Source: Chondrus crispus (taxonomy: Eukaryota; Rhodophyta; Florideophyceae; Gigartinales; Gigartinaceae). From it: a stretch of 64,000 bases of DNA. The notes under the pieces were generated by a model. It had not been told where the DNA came from and searched no databases. It saw nothing but the letters and a program-made list of their open reading frames with translations. How positions within the stretch are numbered: the stretch's first letter is position 1; each line of letters begins with the position of its first letter. Below, piece by piece: positions 1-11,916 of this stretch. A program made the translations under genes and the position numbers. The stretch is from assembly GCF_000350225.1 (NCBI RefSeq), contig NW_005178773.1:45629-109628 (forward strand), written 5' to 3'.

Positions 1-1604
1 ATAGCAAAAACTTTGAATTTACTCGCCCCCACTAAATCTCCCCTCCTCGTCCGTGCCGTACGTGCGACGCATTCGCCTCCTCGTCCTCGTTGCCACCACT
101 CAATCACTTCTTGAAAGCATCTCAAATCCTTTTCGCCGCCCAGCATTACTTGTCTCTGAAGAGCAAAGTCCACGAAGGCCCCTCTGTACACTGCAGAAAA
201 CGATGCCGGGCACATGCATTTCACCTCTTGTCCCGCACCTCGCAGATCAAGTGCTGGTAAGGAATGAGACATGGCCCTACATCGCTCATCCGACTTTCTT
301 GTCATATCTCTGTACACATCTTAGAGTAGAATCAACTGCTTCCTTCATCGGCCTGCAAGGCCGCCTCGCCCTACAGTACTTGCTCTCCCGGCTTGTACTT
401 GTAGGTACAGTGCTGAACCCGTTGTAATAAATCACAAACCCTCAAAGCCTCTGCACGGAAGCACTGTTGGTAGCGTACGTGCCTGAGTTCTCCCGCTTCA
501 TCAGCACAGGCTCTCCAAGGCCTCGCGTACCTCGTTCATCTTGGTTAACTTGCAGGGCCCCTGTACAGTACTACTTCTCTGCCGCTCGAGAGTCACATCT
601 ATTTGCCTGCATTCCTTCTGGCATCCATGTCTCTCAACTCGAACCCTCGAATTTAAAGAGGTTATCGGGCCAACCCAACCCTCTACTGTTGAGTACAATG
701 CCGCCGGCCCCCAATTTAGAACCTGCGGGACTGTGAAATAGATTAAGAATAGTCGCAGAAGCGCCCAGTACAGTATTGCCATTTCAACAAGGCTGCAGTC
801 ACAGTGCCATAACAAAGTACGTAGCAGCTCACGAGAAGTGAATTCTGATTGTACCACATACATGCCAGTGTGTGCCATGTAAAACACACTGCCCCGATTA
901 AACTAATTCATTTTGACCTGGGAGAATCCATTCCGACTGGACAAAGCTTCTCTTCGTCATTCCTTGAACCGTCCTGTTTGGCATGTCCCATGGGAACTGC
1001 GTTCAGCACCAAGGGTACAGTACCCTTGGTACAGTCATTATCTGTTTTGCATACAGGGGGGGTCGCGATATAGTGCCATCTTTGTTAGTGCCAGCTCCGA
1101 TATAGTGCTACCCTTCTGCTGGTGGCACGAATTTTGAGCCAAAAACGAAGGGTCTCCAGCGAGGCAGTTGGATGGACGTACCGCCCGAGAGCCGCTGCCG
1201 CCGCAGAAATATATTATGCAATTGCTAACTCGAATAGAGACTATGGCGGAAAAAGGCAGGGTCGATGATGCAATTGGACATCTGCAAAAGTGTACGCTGG
1301 CATTTATGACTGCGAAAAAGGAGGAAGTCAATGCGACGGCATCGAGCTTTCGGCGGTTTTGCGGCGATAGAATAGAAGTGCGCGGTGGGGTTGGAGCGAA
1401 TAGAATCGATGCAGATTGATTGACGAGTCGATGCAAAATTCTATCGGGGACTCTGACAAATAGCAGGCATACACTTGTCATTTCTATCCGGCGATAGGGC
1501 CTCCGCGGTGGGGATGCTCTAATAACAAAAATGCTTGATTAGACTTGAGTAGACAACGCCCACACATATCTACTGTAAGCATAGACATCAAATGTGGCGC
1601 ATAG
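1..1604. other. Unassigned AT/GC-mixed DNA left of Ty3-1
   Basis: No open frame in this stretch resembles a known family, and no RNA gene was recognised. Several short TACAGTA/TACTGTA-type words occur (near 370, 560, 770 and 1015-1035). Two related short segments, each holding GGCGATAG followed by GCGGTGGGG, lie near 1368 and 1490. The right end (1600-1604) is one copy of the target duplication of the Ty3-1 insertion. Confidence 0.5.
1168..1419 (+). pseudogene. Short helical ORF fragment, unknown function
   Basis: An 83-codon open frame reads like protein: charged, with alternating hydrophobic residues (MEKGR-type helix, then a KCTLAFMTAKKEE stretch) followed by a basic SSFRRFCGDR segment. 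It lacks a convincing ATG start and the frame stays open upstream to about 1141. I do not recognise a family. It could be the 3' end of a transposon-borne DNA-binding protein or chance; no promoter or intron is visible. The repeat GGCGATAG...GCGGTGGGG begins inside its 3' end. Confidence 0.2.
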
Positions 1605-1832
1605 TGCAACAAGGATTTCGTGGCGTTTTCTGAGGCATGATTGCCAAGTAATTGGGATGGACAAATGCACGCTGATACTTGCGGATGTGTGAGGGAGGGG
1701 GTGCTGTGTCGAGAGTTTTGGGAAACTAAATATTCCTCTATTAGCGGTTAGTATATAAACGCCGAAGAGGCCTTCAGAAGAGAGGCATCGGACCTTTAAG
1801 TGAACACCCGCCTTCTCGTTTCATCTGTTTCA
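1605..1832 (+). repeat. 5' LTR of Ty3-1
   Basis: This 228-bp LTR begins TGCAACAAGG and ends CTGTTTCA. It carries a TATA-like GTATATAAAC at 1751-1760, suitable as the element's promoter. It differs from the 3' copy at two positions. The preceding five bases CATAG are repeated after the 3' LTR. Confidence 0.95.
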
Positions 1833-1880
1833 TTGGTAGCATCGCATTCGGGATAACACTCCGAACAATCTCAGTTTACG

Positions 1881-4800
1881 ATGTCTGTGGTCGCTGATGG
1901 TGGTCCGATCATGCTCAAGCCAAATAAGCCGGAGCCATTTGATGGGCGGCGTGATTTTCTTGTGGTAAATACATGGCTCTACAAAATGGAGCAATACTTG
2001 GTGATTATGCAGTTGAATAACCCTGGTACCGTACTCTCGGATGGCAACAAAATCACCTACGCGTCTACATTTCTTCTGGAACGGTCGCTGTCTAGTGGTA
2101 TACGATGGTACAAGAGGACAAAGTACCATTGACGTGGCTCGATTTTAGGACAACCGTGATTTCGGAATTTGTGCCTCCGGACCACGTCAGACGGGCAAGA
2201 GACAAGCTCCGCAGATTGAAACGAAGCTATTCGGTGTCTCAGTACCTCTCGGAGTTTCGTAACGTCATTTTGACTATTCCAGATATGTCGGATGGAGAGA
2301 AATTGGACCGGTTCTGCACAGGCCTCAAATACGAGATTCGAGTAGAGATTCTAAAGTCTGCCGTGAGGACGTTTGAGGATGCGACGAGTGTCGCCCTGCG
2401 TATCGATAGCGCGCCTTTGACAGCAGGTCAGGGTAGCTTATCTGTGTCCGGTTCCGTTCAAGTTGAGAAGCCTGTGCCGATGGAGATCGGCAATTTCGAG
2501 ACACTCGGAACAAGGAATGCTCAACGCCAGAATGACCTGGATAAGAACGCGTGTTTAATTTGTCACAGTATTGGATGCCAACCCTGGAAGCATGATGGTA
2601 AAAGCAAGAGTGGGGTTGAATAACATGGTCATGCATACGCCTACAAAATCTAGCTCGGATGCAGATTCAAATGCCTTTGATTCGGAAAACTAGCTGGTCC
2701 TTCTATCAAACGTAAAGGCGCTTTTGAAGGACCAAAATATGTAGTGCGTCCTCCGCTTTCTCCTCCATTCTGCGAGAATGAAGGACCAGTCGAGGATCTT
2801 ATACCAGTGGAATCATTGGTAGTATTGGATGGGGAATTGGGGGGTAGGAAGGTTTCGGTTTTGAAGAATGATGGATGCAACACGAATGTTGTTTCGAGGG
2901 ACTTTGCACATCGCAACGCCCAATTATTTGACCTAATGCAATGTTCAATTCCAGTTTCACATTCTAAGAAGGACACTTCTGAACTCGCAACACAAGTTAT
3001 CGTGCAGGGAAAGTTGCAGATCGGGACACATCAGTATATCAGCAACTGGGCCGTCGCTGATTGTCGGTATGATGTATTGTTAGGGATGCCATGGCAAATC
3101 CAGGCAAAGCCGGAAGTGGAGTACAGCTTGCCAAAGATTACTGTGGATGGCGAGCCACTTCCGCAGATGCCCGTAAAAGTCCATAACGGAGGGGTTCCGG
3201 TAACGAACCTTGGTGTGAGGAAATTTAGGTCTCTGTTGCGCAAAAAGGGAAGTCAGGAGGATTTCTGTGTATATCAGGTAGTGCAGACCAACAACTTTTT
3301 GGCCTCAGGGGTTGGAAAGGAATCAAAAGGGAGTAAGAAGCTTGATGACCTCCTTTCCAAATATTCAACAGTTTTCCGCCATGAACTTCCTTCAGGTCTC
3401 CCCCCGAGAAGATCTGTCGACCATGCTATAGAACTTGAAGACGGAGCAAGGCCCCCTAAGAAGCCATTATTCCAATTATCTCCTGCGGCATTGATGGCCG
3501 TCAAGGAATACGTTGTTGATTTACTGAAGAAAGGGAAGATACGTCGCAGTAAGTCTCCATTTGGAGCATCCTTATTTCTTGAGAAAGAACCGGGTAAATT
3601 GCGCGCAGTAGTCGACTCCAGGGGGCTTAACAGAATAATGAAACGTAACAGTACGCCCCTACCCCGATGTGACGAAATGTTTGACCGTTTAGGGGAGGCT
3701 CGGTTCTTCTCAAAGATGGACCTGAAGACTGGATTTCATCAAATCAGAGTACGACCAGAGGATGTTGAGAAGACTGCTTTCAAGACGAAGTATGGCCACT
3801 TTGAGTACCTCGTGTTGCCAATGGGTCTCTGTAATGCACCAGCGACTTTCCAGACTCTCATGAACATGATATTCCAGGACTGCATCGATGTATATCCCGT
3901 GGTTTACATGGATGACTTGCTTGTGTTCAGCAAAACTGAGGAGGAGCACCTACAGCATCTGGAGACAATCCTTGCTCGTCTGAAATCGGAGGAACTGTAC
4001 GTTGCTAGGAAGAAGTGTGAGTTCATGACCCTGGAGACAGAGTTTCTTGGATTACTGGTCGGGAGGAACGGTATCAAAGTGAATCCAGCTAAGGCAAAAG
4101 TAATAAGTACATGGCCCAAGCCGACCTCTCTCACAGAATTGCGAAGTTTTATTGGCCTTCTCCAGTTCTTTCGCCGGTTTATGAAGGCTTTCTCCGCCAG
4201 AGCAACAGCTCTAACAGCCCTCACGAGGAAGGGTATGGAAATTCGGAAATGGGGTCCAGAATGTGATGATGCGTTCCTAGACTTGAAGGGTGCCCTCGTG
4301 TCTGCTCCTGTACTTGTACCTCGTAACTGGACAAAACCTTTCCGCTGTCATGTGGATGCCTCCCAGAACGCTGTTGGGGGTACATTAACAGAGCTAGATG
4401 ACGAGAAAGAGGAGCAGTTATAGCATATTATTCTCGAAAACTTTCAGATGAAGAGGTCAAATGTACAGCTAACGAGAGAGAACTGTTGGGTCTTGTTTAT
4501 TGCTTGAAACGTTTTCAGTGCTACTGGGAGGGTGCATCTTTCGAAGTTTTCACGGACAACCAAATCTTGAACTGCTTCTTCACGAAACCGAATTTTTCCA
4601 GGAAGGAGGCGCGTTGGCTGGAATTATTTGGGCAATTCGGAATAACAAAAATGAGCCTGCGCCCTGGTCGGGTTCATGTCCTCGGGGACGTGCTTTCTAG
4701 GGCACCACATGTAATTTCAGGTAAGTTGGAAGTTGGAAATTTCGAGGCCTCAGTTGTAACTATCAACCTGGACTTTAAGAAGAATTATTTAGAGGACCAG

Positions 4801-6262
4801 CTGTTCAGTCCTATGTGGCGTTCTCTCACCGGGGAAGGGTGCAAAGACTTCATCGAGTCCAATCGCATGACCCGATTGCTTCCCTACTTCTGTGTGAAGG
4901 CAGACCTCCTGTACTACAAAGATCGCGTTTGTGCATCTCGGAAATGCATTCCGGAGCTACTAAATCTGGCACACGACTGCAGGGTGGCAGGGCACTTTGG
5001 ATTTGGTAAAACATTGGCTCGGGTAGCGAGTTCTCACTGGAAGCATAAGTCGCGTGATGTGAGGCGCTATTGTGAGGGGTGCTTAGTGTGTCAGCAAAAC
5101 AAAGATAGCAATCAGAAGCGCTTCAATGTTCCACAACCTTTACAGGCACCAACGCGTAGATGAGGATCCATTTCGACCGACTTTATCGTGCAATTACCCC
5201 GCACTGGAAGCGGTTTCGATGCAATAACAACATGGGTAGATCGTCTCTCAAGAAGGGTGCATTTTATACCTTGCAAAACCAAGGATACGGCCCCGGACTG
5301 TGCCAAGGCCTTCTTCACAAACATGTTTACGTTACATGGGTTACCAGATGATATCGTGAGTGACCGTGACCCGAAATTCACTTCCAGATTCTGGACGGAG
5401 CTGCTGGCATTATGCGGTGTGAAGGCCCGCATGTCAACCAGTCACCACCCGCAAACGGACGGGCTACGAAGTGATGAACCGTATGGTGGAGAATTTCATT
5501 CGGTGCTATTGCGCATTAAATCAGAAGAATTGGGATGAGCTCCTTCCCGCGGCCGAGTTTGCTTATAATTCGGCTGTCACAGAAGACCTTGGAATGAGCC
5601 CGTTTGAGGTTGATTTGGGATGGCAGCCGAGGTCCCCAGTTGACTTACCACAGACAAAGGAGTGTTTCACGGAGTCTGTTAACGAATTTAAACAGCGCAT
5701 GGGCGAGGCATTATGGGACGCTACGTTCGCTCATGAACTAGCTAAAGCAAGGCAGAGCGCGTAAAGTGCAAGAAATACTCAGCCTCATCCTTATCAGGCA
5801 GGTGACTCAGTTTGGTTGGACAAGGTACTGTTTAAGGATGTGATCGCAAAGGTGCAAAAATCGCACAAATTGGGAGCCGAACGCTTCGGTCCATTTAAGA
5901 TTCTAGACCTTATAGGGAAAATCGCCCTTCGTATACAACTACCACCAAATGCCCATATTCATGATGTGGTACATGCGGGGCATACGAGGCCATATATAAC
6001 CCAGCCTGCAGAACTGCTCAATGCCGTGGAGCAGGGACCTGTCCCAGTAGTTTGTAAGGATGGGATAGAGTATGTCGTGGAGGAGATATTGGCTCATCGG
6101 AAACGGGGGAAGAAGTTCCAATTTCTTACGGTCATGAAAGGTGCTCCTAGACATGATGCTGCATGGCAACCCACTGAGGATTTTGTTGACGCCGATGGCA
6201 CCAAAAATGAGGTGCTCCTGGAGTATACAACCAAGCATGGCCTATTGAGAAATTTGCGTTGA
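1881..6262 (+). pseudogene. gag-pol region of Ty3-1 (broken)
   Basis: The gag part (about 1881-2623) has the retrotrans_gag layout with a long helical segment rich in L, E and R. The pol part (about 2744 onward) shows a retropepsin-like region, then reverse transcriptase with the catalytic YMDD box near 3907. RNase H follows, with the FTDN motif near 4550. The integrase zinc finger of HHCC type lies near 4975-5100 and the integrase core near 5188-5700, including a HHPQTDG motif. The last 60 or so residues (about 6060-6240) look like a chromodomain (YVVEEILAHRK ... AAWQPTEDF). The lineage differs from the other Ty3 elements of this window. It has about six breaks and is not expected to make a full polyprotein. 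Confidence 0.88.
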
Positions 6263-6292
6263 CTAGTCGTCAACAGTGGCAGGTGACAATAG

Positions 6293-6520
6293 TGCAACAA
6301 GGAATTCGTGGCGTTTTCTGAGGCATGATTGCCAAGTAATTGGGATGGACAAATGCACGCTGATACTTGCGGATGTGTGAGGGAGGGGGTGCTGTGTCGA
6401 GAGTTTTGGGAAACTAAATATTCCTCTATTAGCGGTTAGTATATAAACGCCGAAGAGACCTTCAGAAGAGAGGCATCGGACCTTTAAGTGAACACCCGCC
6501 TTCTCGTTTCATCTGTTTCA
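6293..6520 (+). repeat. 3' LTR of Ty3-1
   Basis: A 228-bp direct copy of the 5' LTR, followed by CATAG at 6521-6525, which completes the target-site duplication. No clear polypurine tract is visible just upstream. Confidence 0.95.
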
Positions 6521-6555
6521 CATAGACATGTACCGCTCTAACATATACTTGCGTC

Positions 6556-6835
6556 TAATGACTGCTCGAAAACTGGCATTTTTTCAATGACTGTGCCTGA
6601 TATTATATATTTCAACTGTCAGTTCACCCAGTCATGCCCTTCTTCGCAGGACAGTTGACTGGCAGTTGCGACCCTGGCGCCTTCTTGGGAATGTACTAAA
6701 CTGCCAGTCTCAGAACGACTGCTTCCGTTCACCCAGCAGTCGAACCCAGTCGCCCCAGTACTGCCTTCTCCCCTTGGCCTTTCAACTGGTCTTCAAGAAA
6801 TGACTGCCTCAACGACTGTCCCCTGCGTTACTGTT
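6556..6835. repeat. Left subterminal ACTG/CAGT motif array of the hAT
   Basis: At least fourteen short words built on GACTG, ACTGGC, ACTGCC or their complements occur in 280 bp, on both strands, with no fixed period. Examples are TGACTGC near 6558, GACTGGCAG near 6658, ACTGCCAGTC near 6700 and ACGACTG near 6716. A matching array lies at the other end of the element. Such arrays bind the transposase in known hAT elements. Confidence 0.7.
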
Positions 6836-7079
6836 CGATAGCATGCTTTCTTTTCTGCTCCCAACGTCTCCCACTTCCGCCTGTCAACTCTCCTGGTAGG
6901 ACCACACCGTCGATCAACAAACCCGTTCTTTCCCTCGCAATTGTAAATTGTAAGTGACAGATTCTTGACTGGTTTTTATTGTACCAGGCAAGTTGCGGTG
7001 CGCTGTCGATGCTTGCCGCGTGTGCAGTTGGGTGTTCAATTAACAGATTACGAAGTAGTCTACACATTTTGTATTGAGG

Positions 7080-9827
7080 CTAATGTTGTTCTGTGCCTGT
7101 TTTTCGCGTCCGATGCATCCAAGATATGCTTGGATTCATATTAGTATACAGGTCGTCTGCGAATAAATGTGTTTGAAGTAGGAAGTGGTCGAGATCTACT
7201 GGATTGTTAGGATGGAAAACGAGGTTTATTCTAAGGGAGAGGTCGAGACTGTTCATGGTTGGAATGCAATGTTTGACAAGGCTAGGTGTGTGCAAAAAGA
7301 CGCGGTGCGTCGTTGTGTTAGCACAAGCTCCTATATCTGGTTCGGACTGACAGGCCTTTGCGTCAGTCCCAAAGCCCCGCGTCCTTGTCACTCTCCTCTC
7401 CACTGTCCTCGTCTGCATCGTGCTGCGTTTCACGTAAATCATCGACAGAAGGTTCGCCCGTAATCGTTTTAGGACTTGATAGCTCTGCGTTGCAACCAAC
7501 TCAGGTATTCTTGAAGGTATCTGCCCAAAGTTCGCGTTCAAAAACAAACTCATATCCACGAATGCAGAACCGAGACGACTTCTTTGGCCGGAAAGAAGCC
7601 GCCCCGCCATTCCAAAATCTCTCTCAATCTGTGCTGAAGATGCTGTATGACCTAAGATGCTTTGAGCCACTACGCTCAAATTTGGATAACGATGAGACAT
7701 GCCTTTCCACCATGATAGTAGCCGACGAGTAGGAAGGTCTTGCGCGCGGACCTTTTCGCGCTGAAGGTACCTATTGAGTTCCTCTGTGACGCAATCTAAT
7801 GTTGTCTCCCGGTCATCCGTAGCTGCATCAGCATTGTCCTCGAATTCGCCAAACGATAAAAACCCCCCAACTTTACCTGAATCAACTCGAGGGATCTTCG
7901 GCGAAGGCTCTGATCCAGCCTCTTCCGAGTCCGGAATTCCGGCCTCCATATTTCTGCTCTTCGCAACCCTGTGAGCCCTGCTCCGTACAGCATTGAAAAT
8001 GGCTTCGCGCTTCTTTCTGGTCTATTCGCCAGAAAAGATCGAATCGAAGCAGCGCAACGATTTAATGGCGGGGTGAAAACCTGCATTTCCAAAACAAAGG
8101 GATGTCCAGTTCCATTGTAACCGCGAAAAAAGCGCTTCGCAGAAGCCTCTCGTAACATTTCTCTCGTTTGCACGACTATTGGGTTCAGCAGCAATTGGGG
8201 AAGTGACTGGGAGGGGGGATTACTGTCTTTGTATGTTGGAATGGTGGGATTAAAAATTGGAAGAGCAACTGAAGCACAAAGCACAGTAGAGCGTAAACAA
8301 CAAAGTGCCAGAAAACCTTAACACCGGCAGGAAAGCTTGTATCTTGCGCCAATCTGATTATATCTCCCACAGGCCTCATTAGCGAAAAGAATTGGACTAA
8401 AATATCAGCGTCCTTGTCCAACGGGAAGTACTTTTTCTCAATCACGTAGTAATGATCCTTAATAACGTTCCAAAGTTTCAAAAAGGGCGCAAGAAGCCGA
8501 ATCGTTGCAAGCCACCGATGTTGCATATCTTGAATGAGCTTTAAACGTGTGCCAATCATCTGAAGCTGTGAATCCTCAAACTGAATCCTCATCTTCGGGC
8601 TTTTGTGCACGTGCTCAATCACGGCTTTGACCTTTTTGAGCGGAGCCCTGAACTCGGGGTTTTTGCAGCTTTTATCATTCATGCTTGTGCCAAAAGCCTC
8701 CACCTGCGCACAGTGCGATAGGTGGCTGATGCATCAGTCCCAGGGACACGTTAAGATCTTACAGCAAAGGCGTTTGACATCAGAACCACTATCAGACGTA
8801 GCAGAGCAGAGGTCCGTTGTTTTAATGCCGAATTCATGGAATAGTTTTTCGCACCAGCACTTTAAAGTATCAGAAAGCATGTCATCCACACTAGCAACAG
8901 GACGGAATAATCTCACGGCCAATAAACGTCTCCTCGTCAACCACTGGTTACTCACAAAAATATTCTGATTCCAATATACTTTTCGTGTGTAGTCGAGAAT
9001 GTCCACAAATCTAGATTGACATGTAGCATCGGTCGCACAGAATCATTGATGAGATCGTGCAGATATTTCTTTATCTTTGCCACAGTGGCCTGGTACATTT
9101 CCAAGATTACCTTTTTCACTTTTTTAGAGTGAATCGCACTGCCAAAGCTCCCATTCTGATCCAGCAACGAAATAAAAGTGCGAAGCTCAGCACACTCCCC
9201 AAAATTGAAGGGTAGCATCTTTCTAACAATGAGTTTCACAAACTTGATCTCATGGAACCTACTCGGATTGGTGCGTAACATGACTTGGTGTTCATAGGAA
9301 AGCCGAACTCTCTTTTCTATCTTCCGTTTCCGCAAGTTTTGAGCACGCTTCGAAGTTATTTCGTGCACTTTTTATAGATGATCCGATGCGTTGCTTGTGT
9401 TCTTCGTAGTTTTAATGATCTCTGAGCAGCCTGCTGAAGCTAGGCAATACCAGAGATCTCCGTCTGTCGCATTTTCAGATGTAACGCGGATACCATGACC
9501 ATATATGATGGATCGGGTTTTAGAGGATTTGGGAACGTCGAATAGCACGTAGCCGAGAGGAACTTGAAATCGGAGGATGCGATTCTCGAGGGGAGAATAG
9601 GCGCGAGTGGTGGATGCTTCCTGGTTCAGTGGGAGAAAGACAGGGTTTGAAAGCGATGATTGTGTCGGGGTGATGGGAAGAGAGTTGCTAAGAACGGATG
9701 AAAATCCAGAAGGAGTTGGGGCAGGTGATAGTGTATGCGCATGACTGGGATAGCAGGTTGGATCTGGCGATGGCACATTTGCAGTACTAGCAACTTGCGA
9801 TGAAACTTGCGATTCAAGGTGATTCAT
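7080..9827 (-). pseudogene. hAT transposase pseudogene
   Basis: A cut-and-paste transposase of the hAT superfamily, read from 9827 (ATG) towards 7080. The N-terminal part (9400-9550) has a BED-finger-like pattern (W-C, C, then NASDHL). The middle (about 8740-9010) carries the family signature RRRLLAVRLF and, further on, TSDSGSDVK, which holds a catalytic Asp. The stretch 8190-8700 is the helical insertion region (KKVKAVIEHVHKSPK). The C-terminal dimerisation domain at 7600-7790 has WWKG, RYPNLSVVAQSILG and ASSAQIERDF. An in-frame stop follows the BED region near 9372. Reading-frame shifts occur near 8980 and between 8700 and 7950, where two overlapping frames share the homology. In total there are four to five breaks, so it is inactive. 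The type, a plain DNA transposon, is clear. Confidence 0.88.
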
Positions 9828-10004
9828 AGCGCCTGCCTTCGAAGAAATTGTTAAAACGCTGGCTGCAGTCGAGGTGTGGTGCTCTGCTCGAGACAGGTGT
9901 GGAATGCGAAGGGAGTAGTGCTATCATCGCATCTGCTTCGCTTGGGCTCTCTCATCATGGAGTCTGATACGAATTAAACTTTTGATATTTTCCAGTTGAA
10001 ACAC

Positions 10005-10292
10005 AGTAGTGCCAGTCGTTGCTGACAGTCTTAAGGCGGGTGGGATTTGTATGTGACTGCATAGTCATTTGCGTGACTGCAGACATTATAATTACGGTGT
10101 GAACAGTCGAGGTATTGTTTTATCCCCAAAAGTGGCACCGACTGCCATTATACTGCAGATAACTGGCTGCCAGTCAATCCCCTACTCCCCCACTCGGTCC
10201 TATTAAAAGCGCTGCAGGTGCACAAATGACTGGCTAATATTGACCAATGGCAGTCAATAGCCAGACAGTCGTCGGACACGAGAACGACTGTT
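10005..10292. repeat. Right subterminal ACTG/CAGT motif array of the hAT
   Basis: A second dense cluster holds the same words: GCCAGTCG near 10011, GTGACTGCA near 10052 and 10072, CTGGCTGCCAGTC near 10163, TGACTGGCT near 10227 and ACGACTG near 10284. Together with the left array it brackets the transposase and supports the element's limits. Confidence 0.7.
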
Positions 10293-10340
10293 CCCTCGTC
10301 CACCTGGCCCGCCATCCAAAGACCCATACAGTACAAGTGG

Positions 10341-11060
10341 GGTCACCCATTTTTGAACAGTGCTCTAGTGAGTTGAACAGCCCAAATTTAAATTAATTTA
10401 GCTTTCAACGCAATCCTGCCTAAAAATTGAGAACATCTGGGTGCTTCACATTCCTGTATCTCTTGAAGTTTAATTGACCCAATGAATAAGCCGTGCCCAG
10501 AATCAGATTCCTCGCGCGCCTTTACTGTTCTTGGACATACTCAAGCGATTCGGTTTCCCACCGTTCGCAAATTGGCTACAATATAGGCAATTTTAAGGTT
10601 TACGCAGGAACAATTTCACAATTGTTTGTGACAAATCACGAGGTATAATAATGCAGTTGTGTAAATTTTCTGAAAATCAGAAATTGGTGCTTTTCATTTT
10701 AATTTACGCAGCACTCTGCGTCAAGCTGTTTGTGAGTATTAGTACAGTAGGGTAACTACATACAGTAGCTCATATCGCAGTTGCTTGAAAGCACTTGGAG
10801 TTTGGGAAATATCGGTAGAAAAGTAAACTAAAGTGTGGACATATTATATCAACGCAGATTAAAGCCTAAATTGTGCATCATATCTGCAACTGCGAGTCGA
10901 CTTTCAAAAACGGGAAAGCTTGCCTTTTTGAGAGATATGCCTCTCAGTTTCAGTCTCCTAAAACTAAACACAACAAAATGGAACAATTGCGTCGTTGATA
11001 TAGAAAAACCACTTCTTGCAGCTGCTCCTCATTTCTTCCACACCTTTTACTATTTCAAAA
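10341..11060. other. AT-rich spacer between the hAT and DDE fossils
   Basis: No gene is seen. The stretch is AT-rich, with a small palindrome TTTTCTGAAAATCAGAAA near 10666 and two TACAGTA words near 10743 and 10758. It may contain the 5' untranslated part and terminus of the DDE transposon that follows; no inverted terminus was found. Confidence 0.4.
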
Positions 11061-11916
11061 ATGATCCCCTCACGCGCTGTTCAGGCTCTGTCGGACATCA
11101 CCCACCGACACGTCAATGAAATCGTCGATCACAGTGACGACAACGTGGTCACCAGCGATGATGAGAATGACTCCAATTGTCCAGTTTTTGACACGTTTTG
11201 TAAGGATGGGGGATCTCAATCTATTAAGGCTATGTGTAATTTTGATTCCTCTCAATTCTTCGAACTATGGGGTATGATTGAAGACTACGTGTCAAAGAAT
11301 TGGAATGTCGGCAGAGGTAAAAGAACTCGGTACAAGGCCCAGGACGTTCTCTTTATGACACTTACTGTACTCAAGCATGGTCAGCAATAGAACCTTACAG
11401 CTCGTCTATTTTCTGTTAAATGTTCTACTTCGAACGTTTAATAACTGGATTTCTACGTATGATATCAGAATACATGTATGACATGTTTGTAGAACGCGTC
11501 GAGGAAAAATGGACAATGGCCAAGTGTCGTCTGGAGGACTGGGTGTTTTCTAATTTCGAATACGCGGGATATGCTGTCGACGTCACTTTTCGTCAGAGCA
11601 ATCGTCCAAGTGAAAATACATCAGAAGGGAAGCGATACTTCTCCGGTAAGCATAATCTGTATGGGTACAAAGTGTAAGTGTCTGTACTGTTTACTGATAT
11701 TGCTATTGGCTGCACGGAGCACTATCCGGGCTCCGTGTCGGATCTGGAGAAATTTCGTCATAATAGACCCTTTCATGAGGGGGCAACTAAAAGGGGGGTC
11801 CGTGATTTGCGGTTCATGGATGAGAGACGATTGAGTGAATTTATGGATGATTACTGGGCCATACTGGCGGACAACGGATATCAATGTGCAGCCGAAGATC
11901 TACGTGTGGTGCACGC
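11061..11916 (+). pseudogene. HARBI1-like DDE transposase, copy 1 (truncated)
   Basis: The N-terminal two thirds of a DDE_Tnp_4-type nuclease, closely matching the copy at 23193-37405. Shared blocks are an acidic start (DSNCPVFDTF), NVGRGKR.RYKAQDVLFM, FERLITGFLRM, DVTFRQSNRP (first catalytic Asp), FSGKHNLYGYK and ADNGYQCAAEDLR (second Asp). It starts at the ATG at 11061. It is broken by a stop near 11388, a shift near 11430 and a stop near 11675. It ends abruptly at about 11916, where sequence belonging to Ty3-2 begins, so the last third with the catalytic Glu is missing. The remainder was not found after Ty3-2. Confidence 0.85.

Larger units (their letters stand above)
1605..6520 (+). mobile_element. 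Ty3/gypsy LTR retrotransposon fossil (Ty3-1)
   Basis: A complete-length Ty3/gypsy element of 4.9 kb. It is bounded by two 228-bp LTRs (1605-1832 and 6293-6520) and flanked by the 5-bp duplication CATAG (1600-1604 and 6521-6525). Both LTRs start TG and end CA. Directly after the 5' LTR comes TTGGTAGCATCGCATTCG, a plausible tRNA primer-binding site. The coding order is gag, protease, reverse transcriptase, RNase H, integrase, then a chromodomain-like tail, which places it with Ty3/chromoviruses. The coding part is broken in about six places. The LTRs differ at about two of 228 positions, so the insertion is recent. Confidence 0.93.
6521..10340 (-). mobile_element. hAT DNA transposon fossil
   Basis: A hAT transposase lies on the minus strand. 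It is flanked on both sides by about 300 bp packed with short ACTG/CAGT-containing words, the arrangement of hAT subterminal transposase-binding repeats. The first such word is near 6556 and the last near 10290, so the ends lie just outside. I could not fix terminal inverted repeats or an 8-bp target duplication by eye. Ty3-1 sits immediately to the left and may have inserted at or near the hAT end. Confidence 0.75.
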
